The position numbers and the translations under genes are program-made. From DATAAZ01 sp036259875 (GTDB lineage Bacteria > Actinomycetota > Thermoleophilia > Gaiellales > Gaiellaceae): a stretch of 64,000 nt of DNA. Below, piece by piece: positions 41,213 to 49,683 of this stretch; positions within the stretch are counted from its first letter, which is position 1, and every line of letters begins with the position of its first letter. Under the pieces are notes generated by a model that saw only the letters and a program-made list of their open reading frames with translations, was not told where the DNA came from and made no database searches. Location: the NCBI GenBank assembly GCA_036259875.1, contig DATAAZ010000006.1, positions 38,058 to 102,057 on the forward strand, in the 5' to 3' direction.

Positions 41213-42496
41213 CTACCCGACGGCGACGGGCTCGAGCGCCCTCGTCTCGGCCGTCTCGCGCCCGACCAGCACGTTGAAGAGCGTGAGCCAGTCGCGCAGC
41301 AGCCGCGGCGTCAGGAAGTGCATGCGGACGAACTCCTTCCCGCGCCGCGCCATCACCCTGGCCCGATCGGGGGCCTCGAGGACGGCCGCCATCGCCTCGG
41401 CGCACTCCTCAATCGAGCTGACGAGGTACCCGCTCTCTCCATCCTGGATCTGGTCGACGATCCCGCCCACGCGCCCGGCGACGACGGGTCTCGTCTTCCA
41501 GAGCGCCTCGGTCACGGTGAGCCCGAAACCCTCCCGGATCGACTTCTGGACGACCGCCTGCGAGTGGACCTGGAACGCGTTCACCTCGACGGAGCCGACG
41601 TTGTTCAGGTTCGAGAGGATGTAGACGTCGGGGTCGCCGCCGGCCGCGTCAACGGTGCGCGAGTAGTAGTCCCAGCCCTCGGGGTCGTCGTGCGCCATCG
41701 ACCCGACGAGCGCGAGCTGCACGTCCGGCCGGCGTGCACGGAGCAACCGCCACGCCTCGATGACGCCGAGAGGATCCTTCCACGGGTCGAAGCGCGAGAC
41801 CTGCGTGACGAGCGGGCGCTCGACGTCGATCCCGAACTGATCGACGATGTACGCCGCGTCCTCGGGCGACAGGGCCATGTTCTTCGGCGCGAGCGGATCG
41901 ATCGCGGGCGGCCATATGTACGCCGGCGGAAGTCCGACTTCACGGGGCGCGTACTGCCGCCGGTGGAAGACGGCGGCGTCGTACCGCGCAACCCAGGGCG
42001 CGACGAAGCCGAGCACCTCGCGGTTCGGCTCCGAGAGGTCGATGTGGCAGCGCCAGATCCAGAAGCGGCCCGCGTCGCGCACCGGCTCGACCATCGCGAC
42101 GGGCTGCGGGTCGTGGACGATGACGAAGTCGTACTCGCCCTCGAGCGCGGCGGCGTTCCGCGCGCTGTAGTCGCGGAAGACTCGCTCTTGCTCGAGGGTC
42201 AGCCCGCGCTCGCTTCCCTGGAGGGCGTTGTGGATCGTCTTCGTCACGTCGAAGAACTCGTCCTGTCCCGAGATGACGCGCCATTCGGTGTCGAGCCCCG
42301 CGTCGCGCATCAGGGGGATCAGCGTGTAGAGGATCTCGGCGACGCCGCCGCCGAACGCAGTCGCGGAGAGGTGGAGGACCCGCTTCCCCGCGAGCGGCTC
42401 CGCGAGGCTGCGAATCTGATCCATGAGGCCGCGGCTCGCGATCGTCGCATAGTCAGTGAGGGCCTTGTGGCCCACGTTCACGAGCTGGAGGTGCAC
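41213..42496 (-). CDS. treT: Trehalose synthase TreT-like GT4 glycosyltransferase
   Basis: 427 aa GT-B enzyme. LHLSATAFGGGVAEILYTLI, WRCHIDLSEPN, VTQVSRFDPWKDPLGVIEAW, HSQAVVQKSIREGFGLTVTE and AGRVGGIVDQIQDGESGYLV match trehalose glycosyltransferring synthases, which join NDP-glucose and glucose. It could supply trehalose without a phosphatase, complementing OtsA. The upstream spacer 42497-42711 contains no gene that I recognise. Confidence 0.88.
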   Translation of the reverse strand: MHLQLVNVGHKALTDYATIASRGLMDQIRSLAEPLAGKRVLHLSATAFGGGVAEILYTLIPLMRDAGLDTEWRVISGQDEFFDVTKTIHNALQGSERGLTLEQERVFRDYSARNAAALEGEYDFVIVHDPQPVAMVEPVRDAGRFWIWRCHIDLSEPNREVLGFVAPWVARYDAAVFHRRQYAPREVGLPPAYIWPPAIDPLAPKNMALSPEDAAYIVDQFGIDVERPLVTQVSRFDPWKDPLGVIEAWRLLRARRPDVQLALVGSMAHDDPEGWDYYSRTVDAAGGDPDVYILSNLNNVGSVEVNAFQVHSQAVVQKSIREGFGLTVTEALWKTRPVVAGRVGGIVDQIQDGESGYLVSSIEECAEAMAAVLEAPDRARVMARRGKEFVRMHFLTPRLLRDWLTLFNVLVGRETAETRALEPVAVG

Positions 42497-42711
42497 CGGC
42501 GCCGATGGTAACGATGGTGGCGGGCGGCGCTTGCAGCGATTCGGAAGTCGCTCGTCGCCGAGGTGCGATGGTCGTTCCGAGGCAAGGACCGCGGGGGAGG
42601 GTGGGTAGCCGCAGGGGTCCGGGCCGACCGAGGACGCAGCGACGGGCGAGCAGCGCGGCCGGGCGGGTCAGTCTCCGGTTCGGCAGGCCCTCCTACGAGA
42701 GGTGCGCCCGG

Positions 42712-43125
42712 TCAGCGCAGGTACTTGACGAAGCGAAGCCGCGAGCCGCGTCCGTGCGACTCGATCGCCAGCTCGTCCGTGAGCGCGCGGATGATCGCGA
42801 TCCCGAGGCCGCCCTCGTCGAGCCGGCTCGCCTGGTCGGCCGCGTCGACGTCGAAGCCGGAGCCCTCGTCCGACACCTCGACTGCGAGCTTCTCGCCGTT
42901 CAGCTCGTAGCGGACGTCGACGACGCCGGTCCGGCCGGCGTCGTACGCGTGCCGGATCGAGTTCGAGCACGCCTCCGTGAGCGCTAGCTTGAGATCGGCG
43001 AGCGTCTCCGGCTCCAGCGAGCGCACCTGTGAGAGGCCCGTGAGAGCCAGCCGGCAGAGCGCGATGTACTCGGCTCGTGCCGGGATCGAGAGAGCTACAA
43101 CGCCTGGGCCGTTCCTCTCGTCCAT
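42712..43125 (-). CDS. SpoIIAB/RsbW-like anti-sigma serine kinase
   Basis: 137 aa from ATG 43125; the frame is open upstream. GHKL ATP-binding domain: N-box LALTEACSNSIRHAYDAG, G1 VSDEGSGFD and the glycine loop EGGLGIAIIRALTDEL. Such kinases bind a sigma factor and phosphorylate a STAS antagonist. One STAS protein is encoded at 5.0 kb; whether they pair is unknown. It lies downstream of the DNA methyltransferase gene. Confidence 0.85.
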   Translation of the reverse strand: MDERNGPGVVALSIPARAEYIALCRLALTGLSQVRSLEPETLADLKLALTEACSNSIRHAYDAGRTGVVDVRYELNGEKLAVEVSDEGSGFDVDAADQASRLDEGGLGIAIIRALTDELAIESHGRGSRLRFVKYLR

Positions 43126-43213
43126 CGGATGCCGCGCGAAGCTCGACGAATCGCCTGCGCTCGCCGGTATTCCCCGAGAAGGGGGACCTAAACTGCGGAG
43201 CGCTTCCCGAACC

Positions 43214-44089
43214 TTACGTTCGCCGCTCATCGTGCCGGCAGCTCGGCGCGCGACCGTTCGTCGACGCAAGCCCGAGACGCCGCTCGGCGAGCGCCACCGC
43301 GTTCGGGTTGGAATCGACGAGCACGAAGCGGCGCCCGAGCCGGCGCGCCGCGGCGCCGAGCGTCCCGCTGCCCGCGAACGGATCCAGGCACCAGTCGCCC
43401 GGCCGTGTGGACGCCTGCATCATGCGGCGGACGATCGCTTCCGGCTTCTGGTTCGGATAGCCCGTCTTCTCCTTGCCGGTCGGCGAGACGATCGTGTGCC
43501 ACCAGACGTCGGTCGGGAGCTTTCCGCGCGCCGCTTTCTCCGGCCCGACGAGACCCGGGGCCATGTACGGCTCGCGATCGAGCGCCTCGGAATCGAAGTA
43601 GTAGCGCCGCGGGTCCTTGACGTAGACGAGGATCGTGTCGTGCTTCGCGGGCCAGCGGCGCTTCGTCCGCGCGCCGTAGTCGTAGGCCCAGATGATCTCG
43701 TTCAGGAAGGCGTCCCGGCCGAATAGCTCGTCCAGGAGCAGCTTGCAGTAGTGCGCCTCGCGGAAGTCGAGGTGGAGATACAGCGTCCCCGTCGGCGCGA
43801 GGAGCCGCCGGACCTCGCGCAGCCGCGGCTCCAGGAAGCCGACGTAGTCGTCGAAGGAGTCGGGGTACGACGACTCGGCGCGGACCCGCGTACGGTAGCG
43901 CCGCCCGCCGAAGCCGACGCGGTCGCCGTCGGCGGCCGTCTCGACTGAGATCGTTCGGCGGCTTTGGATCTTCCCCGTGTTGAACGGGGGATCCGCGTAG
44001 ACGAGCTGGAACATCTGGTCCGGGAAGCGGGGAAGGACGTCGAGGTTGTCGCCGAGGACGATCAGGTCGTCTCGCGGGCCCGCGTCCAT
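43214..44089 (-). CDS. Orphan site-specific DNA methyltransferase (beta class)
   Basis: 291 aa. Catalytic motif IV DPPFNTG appears near the N-terminus (LVYADPPFNTGKIQ), the target-recognition part lies in the middle (NEIIWAYDYGARTKRRWP, DTILVYVKD), and the SAM motif I FAGSGT appears in CLDPFAGSGTLGAAARRLG near the C-terminus. IV-TRD-I is the beta order of N6-adenine and N4-cytosine enzymes. No restriction endonuclease is adjacent, so a regulatory or solitary role is likely. Recognition sequence cannot be read from the protein. Confidence 0.9.
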   Translation of the reverse strand: MDAGPRDDLIVLGDNLDVLPRFPDQMFQLVYADPPFNTGKIQSRRTISVETAADGDRVGFGGRRYRTRVRAESSYPDSFDDYVGFLEPRLREVRRLLAPTGTLYLHLDFREAHYCKLLLDELFGRDAFLNEIIWAYDYGARTKRRWPAKHDTILVYVKDPRRYYFDSEALDREPYMAPGLVGPEKAARGKLPTDVWWHTIVSPTGKEKTGYPNQKPEAIVRRMMQASTRPGDWCLDPFAGSGTLGAAARRLGRRFVLVDSNPNAVALAERRLGLASTNGRAPSCRHDERRT

Positions 44090-44108
44090 GCGCGCGAGCG
44101 TAGACCCC

Positions 44109-45377
44109 CTACCGGTCGGGCCCCGGCCGCTCGGACGGACGCTCGCCCAGCTCGACGGTGATCGCGAGACGGCGCTCGCCGCGCAGGACGGTGAACCGAA
44201 CCCGATCCCCGGGGCGTCGCGCTGTGATCGCGCGGACGACGTCGTCGGCGTCCTGTACGGGCTCGCCGTCGATCGCGACGATGAGGTCGCCGCCGACCTC
44301 GATCTGGGCGCCCGCGAACTCGCGGACGTCGGTTCCGGCGCGCAGCCCGGCGGCTTCGGCCGGGCTCTCCGAGACGACGCGCTGGATCGCAGCGCCGCGG
44401 GCAGCCGGGAGCTCGAAGCGCCGGGCCAGCCCGGGCGTCACCGTCTGCGCGGAGATCCCCGCCCACGCGTAGCGGACCTCGCCCGTCGCGATCAGCTGCT
44501 CCATCGAGCGCACGGCTGCGTTGATGGGGACGGCGAACCCGACTCCCTCGGCGATGCCGGTCTCGCTGTTGATCTGGGCGTTGATGCCGATCGCGAAGCC
44601 GCGCGCGTCGATCAGCGGCCCGCCCGAGTTGCCGCGGTTGATCGGCGCGTCCGTCTGGATCGCGTCGACGAGGGCGTAGTCCGAGGTCAACGAGTCGACG
44701 GAGCGCTCGGTCGCTGCGACGATTCCGGCCGTGATCGAGCCCGCGTGTCCGAAGGGGCTGCCGATCGCGACGACGGGCTCGCCGACCTGCACGCGACTCG
44801 AGTCCCCGAGCGGGATCGGCCGCAGGGAGTGCGCGCGCGGATCCACCTTGATGACCCCGACGTCGTCGAAGATGTCCCAGCCGACGATCGACGCCTCGGC
44901 CCTGTCGCCGTCGCGAAACTCGACGTAGACGCGACTCGCCGGGCGGGTCCCCGCGCGCGGATCGTCGCCGTCGAGGTCGCCGTCGGACGGGTCCTGGCCG
45001 GCGGTCGAGATCACGTGCGAGTTCGTGAGGACGTAGCCGTCGCGCGAGACCACGAACCCTGATCCCTGCGCCGCGCCCTCGGCGCCCTCCTCGCCGTGGC
45101 CCTCGAAGAGGGCGTATACCGTGACGACCCCGCCGGCCCGCTCGCGGTAGATCCGGCCGGGATCGAACTCGTTGCCCAGCAAAGGCCGCACCGCGTCGCC
45201 GCGGGCGTCCGTTTCCGTCTCCGCCGCGGGAAGCGCTGCCGCCCCGCCCGCGACCTGCTCGACGATCGTCTCGCCGTCGCCATCCGTCCATCCCGTCGCC
45301 TTGCCGAGGAGCAGCGCGCCGGAGCCGCCCACGAACGCGGCGACGAGCGCGACCACGGCGACGAGCGACGGGCGCAT
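44109..45377 (-). CDS. HtrA/DegP-like S1C serine protease with PDZ domain
   Basis: 422 aa, membrane-anchored by an N-terminal helix (about 4-24). Catalytic triad His121 (LTNSHVIS), Asp172 (DDVGVIKV) and Ser251 (NRGNSGGPLID). A PDZ domain (about 320-410: FELPAARGAAIQRVVSESPA and GDLIVAIDGEPVQDADD) follows. Envelope quality-control protease. It ends 19 nt before the DNA methyltransferase start. Confidence 0.93.
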   Translation of the reverse strand: MRPSLVAVVALVAAFVGGSGALLLGKATGWTDGDGETIVEQVAGGAAALPAAETETDARGDAVRPLLGNEFDPGRIYRERAGGVVTVYALFEGHGEEGAEGAAQGSGFVVSRDGYVLTNSHVISTAGQDPSDGDLDGDDPRAGTRPASRVYVEFRDGDRAEASIVGWDIFDDVGVIKVDPRAHSLRPIPLGDSSRVQVGEPVVAIGSPFGHAGSITAGIVAATERSVDSLTSDYALVDAIQTDAPINRGNSGGPLIDARGFAIGINAQINSETGIAEGVGFAVPINAAVRSMEQLIATGEVRYAWAGISAQTVTPGLARRFELPAARGAAIQRVVSESPAEAAGLRAGTDVREFAGAQIEVGGDLIVAIDGEPVQDADDVVRAITARRPGDRVRFTVLRGERRLAITVELGERPSERPGPDR

Positions 45378-45476
45378 GGCGTCACAGGGTAGTGGTCATC
45401 GCGCGCTCCGTCCGGCGGATGCGCAATCTTGTTGTCGGCAATGACAACGAAGCGGCGGCACATTCGTTCCCCGCGC

Positions 45477-46952
45477 TCAGCGGGCCGGCGCTGCGGGCTC
45501 GGGCGTCGACTCCGGGACGTCCTCGCCCGCCTGCGTGTGGGGCGCCACCGCGTCCGCCGGCCCGGCCGGCAGCTCGAGGGCGAACACGGTCTGTCCCGCC
45601 GTCGACGAAAGCCGCAGCGTCCCGCTCATCCGAGCCGCGAGCTCGGACGCGATCGCGAGGCCGAGGCCGCTTCCGTACGCCTTGCCGCCTGCGGCCCGGT
45701 AGAAGCGTTCGAAGACGTGGGGCCGATCCCCGGGCGGGATCCCCGGCCCCTCGTCCCGCACGGCGAGGATCGCATCGGCGTCCCGCGCCCAGACGGCTAC
45801 CTCAACGGGCGTACCCGCCGGCGTGTGGCGCATCGCGTTCTCGACGAGGATGCGGCCGACCTGGACGACCCGCTCGTAGTCTCCGGCGGCCGCGAGCGCG
45901 CCCGGCGCCGCGACGGTCAGCGGATGCTCGCTCGCCTCGGCGACCGCGCGGAACTCCTCCGCGAGCGCGCGCGCCGCGGCTGCGAGGTCGATCGGCTCCG
46001 TAGCGACCTCGAGCTGGCCGGCGTCGAGCCGGGAGAGATCGAGCAGATCCGTCGCGAGCCGGGCGAGGCGGTCGACCTGAGCGCGCGTCTCGGCCAGGAA
46101 CTCCCGCCGCGTGGCCGGGTCGAGCTCCTCGTCCGCGAGCAGCTCGAGGAAGCCGCCGAGCGAGAAGAGGGGCGTCCGAAGCTCGTGCGATGCGTTCGCA
46201 ATGAACTCGCGCCGCACCCGGTCGAGGTCGGCGAGGCGTTCGCGCATCGAGTCGAACGCGCGTCCGAGCTCGGCCACCTCGTCGCTCCCGGTTCCGGCCT
46301 CGACGGGCGCGGCGAAATCGCCGGCGGCGATCCGGTCGGCGGCCGTCTCGAGCCTCCGCAGCCTCCGGGTGAGGCCGAGCGCGGCCGCGTAGGCGAGCGC
46401 GGCCGCCGCAGCGAGCGCGACGAGCCCCGCCGCGACGAGGCTCCGCCGCACGAGCCCGACCGTCGCGAGCTCGTCCTCTATCGATGCCGAGATCAGGAGC
46501 ACGTCGCCTCCGACCGGCTCCGCGACCTCGGCGTACTCACGGTCGTTTCGCGCGGCGCGACCGGAGCTACGGAGGCCGAGCCGAGCCGCGCGGAGCGCGA
46601 CCGGGTCGCGCGCGATCTCGACCGTGCCGCCCGCGACCGAATCGGCGACCTTGAGCAGCCGGTCGTCGCCGAAGCGGCGGAGGACGACGACACGCGCGTC
46701 GAGGTTCGCGGCGGCGAACTCGACGGTGTCGAGGACGTCTTCGTGCCCCTGCTCCCTGCTCGCCCGCAGCTCGCGCGCGAGCGGCCCCGCAGCTTGCTCG
46801 AGCTGCTCGGTCTTGGCGTCGACCAGGCGGTTCTCGAGCCGGGGGACGACCATCAGGTAGACGATCCCGAGCGCGCCGGCCACGACCGCGACGAGCGCGA
46901 CCGCGAGCTTGACGCCGAGCGTCGCGCGGAACGGTGGCAGGCCGAGCGTCAT
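45477..46952 (-). CDS. Sensor histidine kinase
   Basis: 491 aa. Two membrane helices (about 15-37 and 167-192) bracket an extracytoplasmic sensor region. HAMP (LTRRLRRLETAADRIAAGDF), phosphoacceptor His in IANASHELRTPLFSLGGFLE, ATP domain with N-box LVENAMRHT, G1 VRDEGPGIPPGD, F-box and G2 GSGLGLAIASELA. An Ala/Pro/Glu-rich tail ends the protein. Partner of the response regulator encoded 6 nt upstream in the transcript. Confidence 0.93.
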   Translation of the reverse strand: MTLGLPPFRATLGVKLAVALVAVVAGALGIVYLMVVPRLENRLVDAKTEQLEQAAGPLARELRASREQGHEDVLDTVEFAAANLDARVVVLRRFGDDRLLKVADSVAGGTVEIARDPVALRAARLGLRSSGRAARNDREYAEVAEPVGGDVLLISASIEDELATVGLVRRSLVAAGLVALAAAAALAYAAALGLTRRLRRLETAADRIAAGDFAAPVEAGTGSDEVAELGRAFDSMRERLADLDRVRREFIANASHELRTPLFSLGGFLELLADEELDPATRREFLAETRAQVDRLARLATDLLDLSRLDAGQLEVATEPIDLAAAARALAEEFRAVAEASEHPLTVAAPGALAAAGDYERVVQVGRILVENAMRHTPAGTPVEVAVWARDADAILAVRDEGPGIPPGDRPHVFERFYRAAGGKAYGSGLGLAIASELAARMSGTLRLSSTAGQTVFALELPAGPADAVAPHTQAGEDVPESTPEPAAPAR

Positions 46953-46958
46953 ACGCGC

Positions 46959-47660
46959 CTAGGTGTCGCGGAAGCGGTAGCCGACGCCCCGCACCGTGAA
47001 GATGTACTCGGGCTCGCTCGGGTCGCGCTCGATTTTCTCGCGCAGGTGCCGGATGTGGACGTCGATCGTCCGCGGGTCCCGGTACGCCGACCCGCCCCAC
47101 AGCTTTTCGAGCAGCGCCTGGCGCGTGTAGACGCGGCCGGGCGCCCCGGCGAGCGTGCGAAGGAGCTCGAACTCGAGGTACGTGAGCTGGACGTCCGCAC
47201 CGCCGACCTCGACGGCACGACGGGACACGTCGATCCGCAAGCCGTCCACGTCGATCACCTCCGAGGCGTCCATCGAGGCCGACGCGAGGCTGGCGCGGCG
47301 GAGCGCGGCGCGGATCCGGCTGCGAAGCTCGCGGATCGAGAACGGCTTCGTGATGTAGTCGTCCGCCCCGATCTCGAGACCGAGAACTTTGTCGATCTCG
47401 TCGTCGCGCGCCGTCAACATCAGGATCGGAACCGAGCTTTGAGCCCGAAGGCGTCGGCACACTTCGATTCCGTCGAGCTTCGGGAGCGCGAGATCGAGCA
47501 GGACGAGGTCGACGTCCTCCCCCCGGAAGTGCTCGAGCGCCTCCTCCCCGTCCCGCGCCTGGACGACCCGGTACCCGTCCCGCTCGAGCGGGTACGTCAG
47601 GAGCTTCTGGATCGTGTCCTCGTCGTCGACGAGGAGAATGGTCGCGCCGGTCTTCGCCAC
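46959..47660 (-). CDS. OmpR/PhoB family response regulator
   Basis: 233 aa from GTG 47660. Receiver: acidic pocket LVDDEDTIQ, phosphoacceptor Asp56 in LVLLDLALPKLDG, Lys in DYITKPF. Winged-helix effector with LTYLEFELLRTLAGAPGRVY and DVHIRHLREKIERDPSEPEY. The frame is open upstream, but receiver domains start shortly before ILLVDDE. First gene of the two-component operon; divergent from the M28-like gene. Confidence 0.93.
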   Translation of the reverse strand: MAKTGATILLVDDEDTIQKLLTYPLERDGYRVVQARDGEEALEHFRGEDVDLVLLDLALPKLDGIEVCRRLRAQSSVPILMLTARDDEIDKVLGLEIGADDYITKPFSIRELRSRIRAALRRASLASASMDASEVIDVDGLRIDVSRRAVEVGGADVQLTYLEFELLRTLAGAPGRVYTRQALLEKLWGGSAYRDPRTIDVHIRHLREKIERDPSEPEYIFTVRGVGYRFRDT

Positions 47661-47743
47661 GCAGACAGGATAGGCCGGTGGCAGTACCGGCCAGCGCTCG
47701 GGCAGCGGCCGCCACCCGCCGGGGCCGGCAGGGCGCCGGCGAC

Positions 47744-47749
47744 TAGGAT
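47744..47749 (+). promoter_or_regulatory. Leaderless -10 element of the M28-like gene
   Basis: TAGGAT ends 8 nt before TTG 47758. Confidence 0.3.
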
Positions 47750-47757
47750 CGTGCAGT

Positions 47758-49677
47758 TTGTCCCCGCGCGGTAGAAGCCGCCCGCAGTCCGCAGGCGACA
47801 ATGCGGAGCTCGCGAGGCGGCGGCCCCGACCCGGCACGCTGGAGCGGCCGGTTTCGGGCCGCCTCTACCGCGCGGCGTGGGCGGCGGTCGCAGTGCCTCT
47901 CCTCGTCGCGGCGTTCTCGCTCGGCCGGCCCGACCGGCTGCCGCCGCCGCGGCTCGAGCCCTCGTTTGATCAACGCAGCGCGACGTTCTTCGCTCGGGAG
48001 CTCGCCCGCCGGTTCCCTGACCGCTCGCCCGGGTCACGGGGCGCAGCCGAGGCGGCCGACTGGGTCGACGCCCGCTTCACCGACGTCGGCCTCGACGCGC
48101 AGCGGGACGAGTTCTCCGCCGAGCTCGCCGGCCTCGGCGAGGTTCCCCTCGTCAACCTGATCGCCGTCGCGCCCGGGCGGTCGCCGGAGATGATCCTCGT
48201 CATGGCACATCGGGACAACTCGGGGCGATCGCCCGGCGCGAACGACAACGCGTCCGGCACGGGCGCGCTCCTCGAGCTCGCCCGAAACGTGGACGTGACG
48301 CGCCCGGCCCACACGCTCGTCTTCCTGTCCACCGACGGGGGCGCGTTCGGCGGCGTGGGCGCCGCGCGCTTCGCCACGCGGCCCGAGGCGCTCACGCGCC
48401 TCGTCGGCGGCGGCGCCTCGGTGATCGCGGCCGTGAACCTGGACGCCATCGCGGGCGGCCGACCGCCGCGGCTTCTCTTCGGCGGTGACGCGGCGCGCTC
48501 CCCGTCCGCCACCCTCGTCGCGACCGCGGACGAGACCATCGCTGCGGAAACCGATCACCCGCCCGAACGACCCGCCGGCTTCGCGCAGCTCATCGATCTC
48601 GGCTTCCCGTTTACGCTTCACGAGCAGGGACCGTTCGTCGCGCACGGAACGCCCGCGGTCACGCTAACGACGGGCGGCGAGCGGCCGGAGGCAACGACCG
48701 CCGACTCGCTTGCGGCGATCGACGCCGACCAGCTCGCGGCGCTAGGCCGTTCGGCCCAGGATCTCGTTCTTCGGCTGGACGCGACGGCGGAGCTCGCCCG
48801 TGGGACGCAGTCGTACGTCTACGCGGGCGCGCGCACGATCCGCGGATGGACGATCCAGTTCGCGCTCCTCGCGGCGCTGCTCCCGTTCCTCGTCGCCACG
48901 GTCGACCTTTTCGCCCGGTGTCGGCGCCGCCGCGTCGCACTCGCTCCAGCGCTCCGGAGCCTCGCCAGCCGAATCGGCGTCTGGGCGTGGGCGGGAGTTC
49001 TGTTTCTCGTCTTCGTCGCCGCCGGGGCTCTCCCGAGCGGCGTGGGGCGGCCGATCAGCCCGGACGCGTCCGTCGCAGGCGATTGGCCCGTCGCCGTCCT
49101 CGCGGCGCTCGGCATCCTCGGCGCGCTGGGCTGGCTCGTCGCGCGGCCGCGCCTCGTCCCGCGCACCGCGACCGCACGCGAGGACGAGCTCGGCGGTCAT
49201 CTCGCCGCAATGATCGTCCTCGGGCTCGTCGCGCTCGTCGTCGCCGGGACGAACCCCTACTCGCTCCTCTTCCTGCTGCCGTCGCTGCACGCGTGGCTAT
49301 GGCTGCCGCACATTTCACGGGAAAACGTGCCACTGCGGCTCCTCGTGTGGGCGGCGGGCTTCGCCGGCGTGCTGCTCCTCGTCGGCTCGTTCGCGACGCG
49401 CTTCGGTCTCGGGTGGGACGCGCCGTGGTACCTGCTCGCGCTCGTCTCGGTCGGGTACGTCGCGCCGCCGCTGCTGGTCGCGGCGCTGGTTTGGGGGGCG
49501 ATCGCGGGCCAGATCGGCGCGCTCGCGGTCGGTCGCTACACGCCGTACCCGGCGCCAGGAGAGCGGCCCGCGCGGGGGCCGATTCGCGAGGCGCTCCGGC
49601 AGGTCGTCCTGACGACGCGCCGCCGACGCGCGCGGAGGCCGCTCGACGCCGACGAGCGGGACGTCGACTCCGCCTGA
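47758..49677 (+). CDS. M28-like metallopeptidase domain fused to a polytopic membrane domain
   Basis: 639 aa from TTG 47758. One N-terminal helix (about 40-56), then an extracytoplasmic peptidase-like domain (about 70-350) with AHRDNSGRSPGANDNASGTG (His-x-Asp and bridging Asp positions of M28), FLSTDGGAFGGVGAARF and AAVNLDAIAGG. The catalytic Glu-Glu of M28 reads TDGGAFG, so activity is doubtful. Six or seven helices follow (about 368-580), then a basic cytoplasmic tail. Codons at 49313-49324 form a ParB-site-like sequence. Function unknown. Confidence 0.78.
   Translation: MSPRGRSRPQSAGDNAELARRRPRPGTLERPVSGRLYRAAWAAVAVPLLVAAFSLGRPDRLPPPRLEPSFDQRSATFFARELARRFPDRSPGSRGAAEAADWVDARFTDVGLDAQRDEFSAELAGLGEVPLVNLIAVAPGRSPEMILVMAHRDNSGRSPGANDNASGTGALLELARNVDVTRPAHTLVFLSTDGGAFGGVGAARFATRPEALTRLVGGGASVIAAVNLDAIAGGRPPRLLFGGDAARSPSATLVATADETIAAETDHPPERPAGFAQLIDLGFPFTLHEQGPFVAHGTPAVTLTTGGERPEATTADSLAAIDADQLAALGRSAQDLVLRLDATAELARGTQSYVYAGARTIRGWTIQFALLAALLPFLVATVDLFARCRRRRVALAPALRSLASRIGVWAWAGVLFLVFVAAGALPSGVGRPISPDASVAGDWPVAVLAALGILGALGWLVARPRLVPRTATAREDELGGHLAAMIVLGLVALVVAGTNPYSLLFLLPSLHAWLWLPHISRENVPLRLLVWAAGFAGVLLLVGSFATRFGLGWDAPWYLLALVSVGYVAPPLLVAALVWGAIAGQIGALAVGRYTPYPAPGERPARGPIREALRQVVLTTRRRRARRPLDADERDVDSA
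49313..49324. promoter_or_regulatory. Degenerate parS-like site
   Basis: TTTCACGGGAAA matches 11 of 12 bases of the parS core TTTCACGTGAAA. It lies inside the M28-like gene, about 10.6 kb from parB, and uses AT-ending codons (ATT TCA ... GAA AAC) rare in this GC-rich gene. Functional ParB binding is unproven. Confidence 0.35.
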
Positions 49678-49683
49678 CCTTGC

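Noticed and set aside
42497..42711. Possible riboswitch or small RNA upstream of treT
   Set aside because: The 215-nt GC-rich spacer folds readily, but I could match no known riboswitch core on either strand.
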